NCBI GenBank assembly: GCA_010094045.1
Contig: ML986595.1
Location: forward strand, 62,001 to 126,000
Origin: Lojkania enalia
Taxonomy: Eukaryota; Ascomycota; Dothideomycetes; Pleosporales
DNA length: 64,000 nt
Direction: 5' to 3'
In this document: piece after piece, positions 11,414 to 26,009 of the stretch
Position numbering within the stretch: position 1 is the first letter of the stretch
How the letters are laid out: each line of letters begins with the position of its first letter
The notes under the pieces: generated by a model
What the model was told of the DNA's origin: nothing
The model's input: the letters and a program-made list of their open reading frames with translations, nothing else
The model's database searches: none
Program-made: the position numbers and the translations under genes

Positions 11414-14400
11414 TTAACTCCCAACCGCCTGGGCAGCTATAGATGGCCAATGCATATAAGCTGATTGCAAATAGCCACTGAGTTGGTGAACATTGATTCC
11501 GTCTGCAAAAGCATTGCTGTCGTGACCTTCCCAGCTTGCGTCCCAATTAAGAAAGGGATCCCACATGGGTGGAAAACTCAAAGATCCATTTTGCTCATGC
11601 TGTGTATTGGCTAATGCATCCTGTGCAGAGTCCTCGACGTGCACTGCCGAACTCGACTCTGAGGTAGGGTCGGGATTCAGTAGATTCTGTCCCAGGCGGT
11701 TTGTGAAACTGTTGGACCTCCCACTTCCGGCCTCAGCGTTCGGCATTGGCTGTGTAACCTCACGATTAACAGCATTCCAAGTCTCAACCGGAGGGTTTGG
11801 GCTTAATGTTGATGCGGCGTCAACCTTCCTGTCTTTCTCTGCGCCCTCCTCCTCCTTGCTGTTGTGGGAAGTCGCTTCACTCGAGTCGCGCGTGCGGGAA
11901 TAAGGCTGGAGGGATGAGCCATCCGGATCAGCATCCGTAATATTAGGGTCGAGGTCTTTCAGAAGCTGTTCCAGGCCAATATATAAATCTAGACCACCCC
12001 CTGTATGATGTCCAAGGTTCATTTTCTTCTCGTAACTGTGGCGTATGGTCATCAGTAATCCGCCCATTTTCTGAATCAAATCACACCAGTTCTGAGCTAC
12101 TTTTAGCCGCTTGTTCATGAACTTAACAATCGTAGCCGATCGTTCCATGGGCTCTTCCTTTTGTCTATACGAGGTAGACATGAGCCTATTTTGATCCATC
12201 TGCGGGAAGGTACGACTGTAAAGTCCTACACACCCTTAGCGAACCAGAAGCATACAATGATGCAGGTTATCTTACCGACAAAGGCCGTTTGCCATGAACC
12301 AAAGGCTACCAGGGGCGTCTCTGGCAGCACATTCGCTTTCGTGCAAGCCTCCAACAAATCGACAATATCTCGCGCAGCTCTGAAGCATTTACGAGCACTA
12401 TCCTCCCAGTAGTGAGCGTTTTCATGGGGTGTGCGCTCATCCGCATGAAACGTAGGTTCATCCAAAGGACCTTGAGGCTTATCGACGCTAACTGGAATGA
12501 AAGGAAGATATTCCCGATGGAGCATAACGCTGCATAGTAACCGTGCAACATTAATCAGGACGTATGGCGTTGTGCTTCCGACCCTTTTGTGTCCTGATGT
12601 GTTGCCCTCGCTATATATCCAGTCTGGTGGAAGTGACTCTTGAAATGTCTCAAGTTCTATTTCCAGTTGACGGAAACGGGATCTTTCGTCCCATGGCGCA
12701 GAAATATCGTCTGCATTTCTAATCACGTGTTAGTAACAAGTTCAACGCGCGACAGCGTAGGAATTTAGATACCCGGTTCTTCTTCCTCCTCGGCAAGACC
12801 ACGCTAGAACCTTACCGAACACGCACACGGCTCGGATCCAATGGGCATGATACCCTTCACTTTCTTCTATCTCGATCAGCGGCCCCTTAGCGCTAGTGAA
12901 TTGCATAGCATTTTTCCGCATATCGCTTGTCCTGTCTTCGTTGATTGGCTTGCGCTCCTGGAGTAATTGGTGCTGGCGAAGCTCAGCATTGTACCTTGCA
13001 TCAAACTCGGCCCTGCTTTCTCCTAACAACTTTGTTTTAACATTTTTACCAAAAGCAAAAGATTGATCGCTCATAGGAAGTTGGATAGGTATCTTTTCCT
13101 TGTCAATCTTGGAGCGTCGTTGCTGTGCACCCCCGAGGTAACAGTCCATCACAAAACAAGCCCAGAAAGTCCGGCGTTCGACTTCTGCTTGAACATAATC
13201 CTCCTCCCCCTCCTCTCCAAAGCGCGTAGGACAAAGACGCTGTTGATACGCCTGCATTAGGTGTCTATCTTCCTCCTGGTAGCGGGCGGGCAACGGGTTC
13301 TGTGGTCCAGATGATAAACCGAGGACGTCCGCAGAATCAATGGCTGATCCAAGGCCTTTGTACGCCTGATTTCCCCTTCCCATCCCCCAGTCATGAAGAG
13401 CGAGCATCAGCTCCGCCTGAGTTCGTTGCAGGAGCTTCGTGCGGGTACGCTTGTCCGTCATGTTAGTCAACGGCTCCGCCGTTTGGCCGCCCAGCTTGAC
13501 TCGCGCGGCTTCTGCGTAATAGTCTGCAACTCCTAAGACGGAATTTGCTGGATCTATAGATAGGATCGACGACATGCGGTGTACCAAAGGATCATCAAAT
13601 TTGACAGTCAAGGCAAGGAATGCAAGCAATAGTTCCACTGATGGCTTTTCAGAATCGTCCACTGAAGAGAACAGCAAGCTTGGCTGACTCAGTGCTTCGT
13701 GGAACTTGGGCGAAAGGAGAAAGGGCAAGTCCGTGGAGTAGTGGAGTTTGTATATTTCATACTGCCACCTAGCGTGAGCAATGATGATTAGGTGGGTGTG
13801 AAGAAAACGCTTACAAGTTTCTTCCACACGTCAGGATTCAGAACCCGGGGATCGAGAGCTTCGTGTAATCCCCCCGAAAGCTCTTTCTCTGATGAGACGC
13901 TAGTATGCGATTTCTTCGGCCGCTTGGGCCTCGACTACTACGTGCGTTAGCATGGGTTGGAATTTGCTGGGAGGCGTAACACGGGATTGGCTAAGTATTA
14001 GCAGTGAGTCCCTGCTGGTGACCATCCCTTTCGCCAGACCGGTTGGCTACCGTGTCAGGTGTTTTGGATGCCTTGATCGAGGCTGTATGTGAGGAAGTGT
14101 TTAGGAACTTACCTCCCCGCCCTCTGGCCTCTCCCTGGTAGTTGCTACACTTGGCCGACGTGCAGTGCCACTATTTGCTGAGGAGTCTGAGTAAACACAT
14201 TGTCTGTTATTATTTGTACAGCCCCGACAGGCATGTCCAGGGCCGTTATTTTCACATTTCACTTTACTACGCCTACACCAAACACATGCAATTGACGACC
14301 TCATGCGGCCTTGGTCTTGCCGCCGGGGTGTCAAGGTCCGCTGGGTGGTCACAGGTGAGGCTTGAACGGTCCCAGGGGACATCTGCACGGCCTGCGAGGA

Positions 14401-14640
14401 TTCAAACACACTTCTTGGAGAGGGCGGTCCCAGTGGGACCGAAGCCACTTGGCCAGCCTGGGATTGCAGGGGCGGCAGTCGCGGTCCGGTAGCTGGTGGA
14501 CTGACTGTCGATGCTAGAGCTGGAGCGTGGTGACTGGAGGCGGAGCCCCCGGTGCTGGAAGGCGTTGAGGACGAAATTTTGGCGGTATTTAAAGGATTCA
14601 CGCGTAGGTGAGCGGATGGAAAGCGAGAAGGTTCGCGCAC
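11414..14640 (-). CDS. Zn(2)Cys(6) fungal transcription factor, 5' end unresolved
   Basis: Exons: 14113-14640 (5' limit uncertain), 13815-13934, 12773-13761, 12276-12718, 11414-12225. Introns of 178, 53, 54 and 50 bases; all phases close. Counting from the first in-frame ATG (14382) the protein has 877 residues and the zinc cluster is C33-x2-C-x6-C-x8-C-x2-C-x6-C62. Downstream lie the LDPRVLNPDVWKKLYEIYKL-type linker and a fungal regulator middle-homology region with the RRTFWACFVMDCYLGG block, where many family members read RRTFWSCF. The C-terminus is Ser/Asn-rich and acidic, with a WDPFLNWD patch that may be the activation region. The frame stays open upstream of 14382 through a Ser/Pro-rich, TF-like stretch to a stop near 14665, but without an ATG, so a further 5' exon probably exists. 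The target genes are unknown. Confidence 0.85.
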
Positions 14641-15221
14641 GCTTTGGTGGGCGATTGAATTTTCCCTTTAGGAAGGCTGCGATGGAGAGAGATAGATGGA
14701 TGGAGTACTGTAGGCGGCGGCGGGAAGCCTGCGATGGGCTGGCCAATGAGGAGGCGTGCGGCTGTGAGACGTCGGACGATCCCGTGACTCGGGTCGCCAG
14801 TAGCACCAGTAGGATTGAATAACAAGAGAGGACGCAGATGCAGTGCGCCAGCAGAGATTGCAGACGCACAGGGTCGGTTTCGGGCGGAGGAGGCTGCGAG
14901 CTTCGTCGGCTTTGGGGGACGGGCGGGGGCAGCAAAAGGAACAGGCAGCGGCCGTGGCGGGCGCGGTCGGTATGGTGCCTTAAGAGAGGGAGTGAATGGC
15001 CGGAAGGCTGACGGGCCCGAATCTCGCTCGCTCGGATCAAACGGCGCATGCTCTGGCTCTCCTCTGATCGCCCTCCAAGCTCCCGCTCTCAGGCTACCTC
15101 TCCCTCCCTCCCTCCAAGAGACGGGATGACCCGACCCAAGCGCCGCCCCACGTTTACCGTGATACATCCATTCCAAGGGTGCCCGCTGCCGTACCACTAG
15201 CCGGCCGCTTTCCCTTGCGTC

Positions 15222-15241
15222 TACGTACATGTACGTACATG
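15222..15241. repeat. Overlapping palindromes of TACGTACATG type
   Basis: TACGTACATGTACGTA (15222-15237) is a perfect 16-base palindrome. It overlaps a second perfect palindrome of the same alphabet, ACATGTACGTACATGT, starting 5 bases later. The cluster lies about 580-600 bases upstream of the regulator's open frame. It could bind a dimeric factor, or it may simply be a short alternating purine-pyrimidine repeat. Confidence 0.6.
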
Positions 15242-17903
15242 TATATTGCAATGTCCGTCGCGCTCTGCGCCATTGAGCTGCGGAGTCTGCCTTCCTTGCC
15301 TAACGGGGCCAACGCCGACGCTGCCAACGCGTGTCGTCGCCGTCGGCCTGCCCAGAGAAGCGCGCATACGCTGCGTTGCACTACCCGCGTTGGAGCTGAC
15401 CGGAGCGCTGTACGGTCCGGCATATACGGGCCGATGCTTTGGCGCTTGTATGTAGAGATGACAAAAAGCGAGCACCGAGGCTCGGCCGACCGAACTGGTG
15501 CCTTTCTTCTCCTCGTCCCCTCATCACTCCCGGATTTCATCACGGAACAGCGTTGAGCTGGCCTCCAGCCACTAAGCAGTCGCCGCTCCAGCGCCCTGCA
15601 TGCAGCCGGACCAGTGGCTAGCCGGCTAGAGAGCGTACCATATCAAAGAGATACTATGGTACAAGATGACCCGCTTCGGAGTCGTTCCACCTCCTCCTCA
15701 CTTGCGGCAGTTGTTCGCCACTGCCTGCTTGTCTCGTCTAGATCTATGGGAAGCGCTGTGCTGCCGTTAAGCTGTCTGCCCTCGCTGCATCCGAATAATC
15801 AAGCCCCAAGTGCACGTCACCTCATGAGAGTCCTCGGACGCTAGTTCGCAGCGATGTGCTGCACTCCGTGTGCTGCGGCGCTCCGGGTCGGATCCTCTGC
15901 GCGTCCGTCAACCCTAACCTCTGGACAAATGAATGCTCCTCAACCGAGCTACCCGAATCAAGAGAGAATGCCAAGCCTATACGACATCCCGAAGCTTTAG
16001 CTTTTGTTATTGTGTCCAGTGCGGGAAGGATTGAAACAGCCTCAGCAGAAGCATAGGGTGATCGAGGCCAGCACGGGTGCTTATCAGCTAATTTCCAACT
16101 TCTGCACTTCATGGCCGTCCAATCTGGAGAGTGAACCGGTGATTACCTGGGTATGGACGGACCGATCATACGGCTTCGGGTGCCGATATGGAGCGCCTAA
16201 CGGCTTCCCCTGGCGAAAGCGTCTTGCGGAGACGCCATCCCATGCACCATTACTTCTTTGGAAGATTGACATCATCATGGGCCGATGTCTATCTGCAGCT
16301 AACTTCAAGCCTTTTACCGAGACGGAGAGCATCCCTCATCTCCCGTGGTTCACATCTCAACCTAGTCAGGTTTCGTATCCACTCTCTTTGGCCCTATGAT
16401 GGAGGGCAAATACCTAGGTAGGTATCATTACGGCGTCAGCTGATACCATCTTAACTAAGCTCAAAAGAAGTACAGCGCCAAGGCAAAATGAGGACTCAGA
16501 TTTTCTGATTAGGAGACACTGTGTTCTCGAATCCAAATCTATTGCTTCTACTCTTCATGTTGAAGTTGCCAAGTAAATCGCTCCTCGGGAATCTTTTCCA
16601 GTTCCGACGCTAAAATCTACCCGGATGTAATGCACTATCTTTAGGGTCGACTTGTTTTTTCATCAGATGAACTCTAAAATGGAGACAATTTAAAACTTTA
16701 GGAATCCCCCTAGGGTGGCAGAGAATGTATGCTTGTTTAATGACTGAGATCCGGGTTTTTTTTGGGTTTGGGGGGCGGTTAAGGGGGTTAGTTCACTGTC
16801 AATGTGGGTACGCGCCAAAAAAAATATCGTATAGTATCGATCAAGTTGGAAAGCTAGAAGGTTTCTCTACCTATTCCCTAGGAATTTGGAAACTATAGAG
16901 AACTGAGTGAGCCTGTGTCCATCTTGCCATTTCGACATTAGCTATGCATTGCTGCCTGAGCCACGAGTAATCCTTATCCGTGAATAGAGCGGCTTATTTC
17001 AACAATTGTTGGACGTGCGAATTGACCCTAGCATTTTAGGACATGGCTGAACCATTTCCATCTGCCGTATTTCTTAAGAACAGATACTTCTTTACTAGAG
17101 AATTGATATCTAACTCTTTCGATAATTTCTTGGCATAGTTTATGTTAACGTCCATCTTCCAGCCAGAGAGTTTCAGAATCAATACTCTTAATTGTCTCAA
17201 AATATCGGTAAGCATCCCATAGATCAACAGGATAAGCGTAGCCTCGCTATAAGACCCGGCCGGATATCCAAAACATCAACAAGGCTATGAGTCATCCGTA
17301 CGATGTTGCAAGACAGAAAGTTCGGGCGATGGTCACCCGCTGCACTTTGAGATACTCTAGATAACTCGTTCTGTGCGAAGAGGTCGAAGAGAGGCAGCTG
17401 CATGATGCTTCTTGAGCGTGTTGGGCTGTTTGCATTTCACCATGACGATATGACAAATATCTACGTGCCTATCAGTCACACAAAAGAGGGGGCGGCTGTC
17501 CCATGCATTGATGAGGGGTACCTTTTGGCTCCTATCTCTTGTCACACGGGTTGACATGGAAATGCCTCATCTACTCCCGTGACAGCGAAGCATGCAGTTG
17601 AATAACACAAACGGCAGACCACACACGATGGGATGAGCAGATAGTAACCAACGGTGCTTAGCTCGAGATGCTCTCTATACTCTCATACTATGAGCTCGCC
17701 GGCACATTGAAAAAGGCATAGGTACGCGGACCACGTGTGCCGGGATGGAGGTCAAGCAACGTGATGCAACCCCAATCTAGAGACAGGGGCGTTTGAGTAC
17801 ATACGAGCAAATCTCCCGCCAGTGAGACGGTGGCATGGTCTCGCGGCGACGGACTGATTGAGCAATTATGTGCCGCCACCAGCAATGATGAAGGAATAAA
17901 GGG

Positions 17904-17932
17904 TGATGATGATGATGATGATGATGATGATA
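17904..17932. repeat. (GAT)n microsatellite
   Basis: Nine or so GAT/TGA units without interruption in non-coding sequence, about 700 bases before PKC1. Confidence 0.9.
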
Positions 17933-18626
17933 TGGAAGCAACAGGTAGAGGAGAGGGCAGAAAATGCCGACCGCTTACCTAGCTGGGCTGGATACGAGGA
18001 ATAATACAAAGACAAGAGGGCCGGAGCGCCACAGGCTGTGGCTGACGCAGGCGTTTGGGCGTATGTGCCCCCGCTACCCAGCACATCTCCAGCCGACTTC
18101 CACACGACGCCCCCCACCTGCTTTGACTAGCACCACCTGCGATCCGCCATATCGCGAGCCACGACCCGGCGTCGCCCCCCAGACTACGCTCCTCGCTCCC
18201 GTACACGCACGCACACACTCGCTCGCTGTGTTGGCCACTGCGGCTGCAAGACAAAGGCGGGCGCGGGGCGATCAACACACAGCTTGTGGCTGAGACATAG
18301 CCCTCGCTCTAGTGTGGACGACAAGTTTTGACATCACATCACATCCGTGGCCTGGCTATCCCAAGACGACCTCCACTAACTCTGACGGCCGTTGTTGCTC
18401 CCTTCCCAGGAGCTTCCCGTACGCTCTGTACATTCTTCCTCCTCCGTCCTGCGTCCAGGACCACGAGCCCACCGTCGCACCACCCTACGGCCTGCGTTGA
18501 GCGTCGACCGCATCCACGACATCGCTCGTGCCAGCACAGGCAAACCCCTCCCCTCGCCGCTGTGCCGGCGAAAGATACCGCAACCTATACGAGGTCTTCC
18601 CTAGGGCCATCTAATCAGCCGCCACT

Positions 18627-22438
<3,812 letters not shown>

Positions 22439-23980
22439 AAACTCATCGAATTCAGAATGATAAAGGATACCCCCCGAGGATTTCAGCGTTAAGGATTTTT
22501 GGATTCTTGCTTGCTTGCGAGTTGGCATGTGGTACGTGCGTAGGCGTGGGTTGAAGCATAGGGTAGCCGGGCTGAAGGGATTGCATAGGTTGCGTTTATT
22601 TAGGTGTTCAGAATGCGGGTATTGTGGTGTTGAGTGGCGTTTTTCCCTTTTTTTTTTTTTTTTTTTTTTTTGATTGGTTGAAAAATCTTTTTTTAGCTTT
22701 TATTTTTTATTTTTATTTTTTTTTTTTTTTGATTGATGGAGTCGGCTGTTGTAACTGATCATTTTTTATGGTGTGAGCGTAGAGCGGGCGAGTGTTTGCT
22801 TAGTCAGGAGGACGTTATGTATAGGAGAATATGGGTTTGTTGGGTCTGGATTGGTGGGGCGAGGATTCGTTTGAGCTGTTTGGAAGGGGAAAATGGATGG
22901 ATGAATGGATGAATTTGGTTGGGGTTGGAGAGATTTTAAATTTTCTTCCTTTTTGGGGGCGACGAACATATGTTGGGGGCTTCGGGATGGAGTATTTGGG
23001 ATAGACGAAATAATCTTTTATATGTATGGTTTCAAGTTTTTTTTGCCGTGTGAGGATGGGCACTAATTCGCCGACGTGCGTGTCTTGGTCTCCTGGCGAT
23101 TGCTACGGAGATGGAAAAGATGGTGGAGCGATTTCTCCGGCAATACATTGAGGCTAATTGGCATCAAACGGTACTATCAACTTGATGTGGGTGGAAGGTT
23201 AGAGCGTATTAGGTTAGCGGCCTTGGAACAGAAGAAGAAAACGATTGTTGCGGCTATAGATGGACCAATTTTAAGTCCTGAGCTGGAAGCTAAGTAGGTA
23301 AAGACATATGTATGCTGATAGCATATTTAGAAGAGAATGTTTGTGTCTTTGTTTGACGTGTAACAAAGCTGTAGCTCACAGACAGCTAACTCGAATTTTT
23401 TTCATGCAGAAAGCGGAAGTAACATCCTGGTTCCAAGAGGCGAGTTCACAGAGCTGTGCGTTCGAATGTTCACGATTCATGGTTCGATTGGAATAATCAT
23501 GAATGTATGACAGCGATAAGCGAGTCTGCGGGATATTCATTATCTCAGCGCTGTGAAAAGTGTGAGGGAAGAGAATCGTAAGTCCTAGAGCGGTGTTGGT
23601 GAGGAGAGCGGGCGTCAGATAAATGGTATGCCAGACAGTGAGTTGAATAGTTGAACTAAACTAGCGTCAACTAGAATTAAATTATGATAAGAAATAGTAC
23701 TATAAGTCTGTACTATATACGTATAATTCGAGGAAGTCTTTTACTAGCTATTCACGGGATACTCTGGACCGGGAAAGCCTAGCCAAAGTCACGACAATAA
23801 AAGACTAGCTAGAAAAACTGTTGTGTACATAAGTGTGGTCAAAGCATTCTAAACGCGAAAACCCGCATAACAAGGCAATGTAATTAGAAAAGCTGGCGGG
23901 AATTCATCGCAATGGCAAGGCTGAAACCTCCGAACCGACTGTGCGAGGGGGACGCAGCGACTGAGAAGGCAGTCATTCGG
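22439..23980. other. Gene-poor stretch with homopolymer T tracts
   Basis: The PKC1 3' region is followed by a run of 24 T at 22648-22671 and T-rich blocks to about 22733. A 74-codon frame at 23076-23297 could splice into bases after 23410 (ATGCAG acceptor) to end in a Lys/Arg tail, but its start is poor and I recognise nothing in it. Bases 23500-23980 hold nothing I can name. Confidence 0.5.
22648..22671 (+). repeat. Poly-T tract
   Basis: 24 consecutive T residues, 210 bases after the PKC1 stop, with further T-rich blocks to about 22733. It is likely to be length-variable between strains and prone to sequencing error. Confidence 0.9.
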
Positions 23981-24451
23981 TTACTCTTCATCCGTGTCCT
24001 CCGCGCTCGAGTCGGACGTTAGCCTGTCGGGCACATATCCCAACACATAGACGTTCTTAATTTTCCCGCTTCTCACACCGTTCTTGACGGTTCTCCCTAA
24101 ACGTCTCAAATCCACAGTTGCGAGGTATATTCCAAACTCATCGTTGTGCTGCTTCTCCTGCGGGCCCTGGGACGAGGAGGAACGGCTGCTTAGGGGTACC
24201 ATGATGTCGACTTTTGTCCTGTAGTCCTTTATCGGTATCTCGATGTGACCTAGGGCCAAACTTAGAGTCAAATACCTTTCAAGATATGCAGTGCGTGAGG
24301 ATTGCTTACGCTCGCTCTCGAGAGCCTTCAGGGAGCCTTGGAAGAGCGTTTGATTCAACGGATCGTACATTACTGCACAGTCTTGGCTGAACTCGACATT
24401 TCGTGGTCGATTAGCACTATGCATGCCCTTGCTTATCGTTCGTGCTAACAT
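23981..24451 (-). CDS. Hypothetical protein with a short in-frame intron
   Basis: The frame is open for 156 codons without splicing. A good intron lies inside it at 24250-24309: donor GTAAGC, branch CTCTAAG, acceptor CCCTAG, 60 bases, a multiple of three. Splicing gives 136 residues (exons 24310-24451 and 23981-24249). The protein has no signal peptide or membrane segment. The middle is Ser-rich, followed by a basic patch (RRLGRTVKNGVRSGKIK) and an acidic tail ending in DTDEE. I do not recognise the family. It stands alone in a gene-poor stretch, convergent with PKC1. Confidence 0.5.
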   Translation of the reverse strand: MLARTISKGMHSANRPRNVEFSQDCAVMYDPLNQTLFQGSLKALESERKQSSRTAYLERYLTLSLALGHIEIPIKDYRTKVDIMVPLSSRSSSSQGPQEKQHNDEFGIYLATVDLRRLGRTVKNGVRSGKIKNVYVLGYVPDRLTSDSSAEDTDEE

Positions 24452-26009
24452 TTGCTGATGAGTGCTAAAAGTAAAACGATGTTTGGCTTGATATAGTATC
24501 TATAAGTGAAACCGTTTATGGGCAAAATAAGAGATTGAGTATAGGCTAAGGCTATGTTGAGATTGGGATTGTTATAAAAGGTAATGATGTTGACTGATGA
24601 AGAATATCTGCCGCCAGCTCGCAGGCTTTTAAGTTAGTATGAAATGTCATCAGGCTGAGGAATTTCGTACGAGGCTTCCGGTGTAGCATAGGTCATTCCA
24701 GCCCCGGTTCCAGAATTGCGTACACATGTCCGAGGCACTTGATTACATGGGGAAGTCTTAAGACCGAACCTGTCTCAGGTAAGCCCCATTGATATTTGCC
24801 TTTCAAGTGGCTGCTCGTGAAGATCAGGAGACGCATTTAGAGCTACATACAGCCACATTCAGGCATAGTGGCGCAGTCAAAGATAATGGTGGCTATACAA
24901 GCACGCAAGGCTAGCATGTAATGGCTACTGTAGGTTATCGAAGCTAGGGTGTTCGTTACGAATCCTCGCTGTGGAGGTTCCAAGGTGTTATGCTCTGACT
25001 AACTATTGTTGATTAAAGAGCGATAGAAAATATGTGTCCAGTTTAAGAGAATGACAAAAAATTACTGGGCCGAACTTGACTGCCAAATTTGTGAGGTGTA
25101 GTGCACGTGGCTTCAACGTGAGTATAGGTCACGTTGGCTAAGAAGTAGTGAGATGCCAAAATCGAATAGAAAACATGAGTGATCGTTTCATTAGATGTAG
25201 TGCCGCGGGGGATTGCGGCGTCCTAGTCTGTTCAGCTAAGTGTTCAGCTCCCCAGCCTGGTCACCACGGCGCTTTGTGTGACCATGGGTAACAAAATGAG
25301 AGGTCCAAAAAACAAATTGCGGGCAATCGGATCTGCAAAATCACCGGCCAATAATGTTAAGGGAAGCTGATATAGTCATGATTCAAGGCAGTAATGAGAA
25401 GGCTCACCACTCTTGCATGCGACAGCTCTTCGTCGAGGGCTGTCGGCTAGATGATAGCCTCAACATAACTTCGTGCGCTTTCAAGGCGCGCCTCAGTGTG
25501 CTGAGGTGTGTTAATATGAGATATCTTTCCTGGTAACCAATATTTTTGGTGAGTTAAGAGTTACTGAAATTCGTTACCGCTCAGTTTTCCCGCGTCTTAA
25601 GGACCCGAACAGAAGTCCGAGGGGTGCTTTCACGACCTAAAGTCTTACTGTATGGCACACGACTAGAAACCCTTTCGAGGCAGCCGCTGTGGAGGCGCAA
25701 TTTTCTAACAGCCTAATCCGGCGATTAAACCTAATCTTGGGAGGGGGAGGCTGACATGAACGTCGGGTGGATATTATGTCTGAGCCACTTTCTGCAGGTC
25801 TCTGACTGCATGCATTTCATTGAATAGCTGTTGAAATACTAGAAGAGGCGGGGGCTTTCAAAATATGCAGCTCCATGAGCGCCGACCGTTCGTGACCTCA
25901 GCCTTGCGACGAGTAAGGTGTTCAAATAGCGGCCCACAGCCCGGGTTCATCAAGAATCACAATCGACGAATTTGTCTGTATCCTTGAGACAAGGATACGA
26001 CTATAAGTC
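24452..26009. other. Intergenic, nothing recognised
   Basis: 1558 bases between two divergent genes. Stops are dense in all frames; no repeats, tRNA or domain-bearing frame was seen. It should hold the promoters of the hypothetical gene and the patatin gene. Confidence 0.6.

Larger units (their letters stand above)
14641..18626. other. 4-kb divergent spacer between the regulator and PKC1
   Basis: No protein gene is supported. The first ~900 bases are very GC-rich and give long overlapping frames on both strands (for example 14598-15251, minus) that lack domains. They probably are leader or promoter of the regulator, and may hide its missing first exon. A palindromic cluster sits at 15222-15241. 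About 16430-17900 is plainer and AT-richer, with nothing recognisable. A GAT microsatellite lies at 17904-17932. From 18050 to 18626 the sequence is C-rich and pyrimidine-rich, a typical long leader for PKC1. Long regulatory spacers are common around fungal developmental or signalling genes. Confidence 0.55.

Noticed and set aside
14598..15251. 217-codon minus-strand frame in the GC-rich spacer
   Set aside because: Pro/Arg/Ala-rich composition from GC bias, no domain, overlapped by open frames on the other strand.
15910..15919. AACCCTAACC, telomere-repeat-like, considered as a telomerase RNA template
   Set aside because: Ten matching bases are expected by chance about once in a window of this size; a similar run is at 32684-32692 inside the LYC1 intron, and no other telomerase RNA element could be seen.
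23076..23297. 74-codon frame with possible splice to a Lys/Arg tail
   Set aside because: No good start, no homologous family recognised, neighbouring frame changes needed; kept only as a note in the gap entry.
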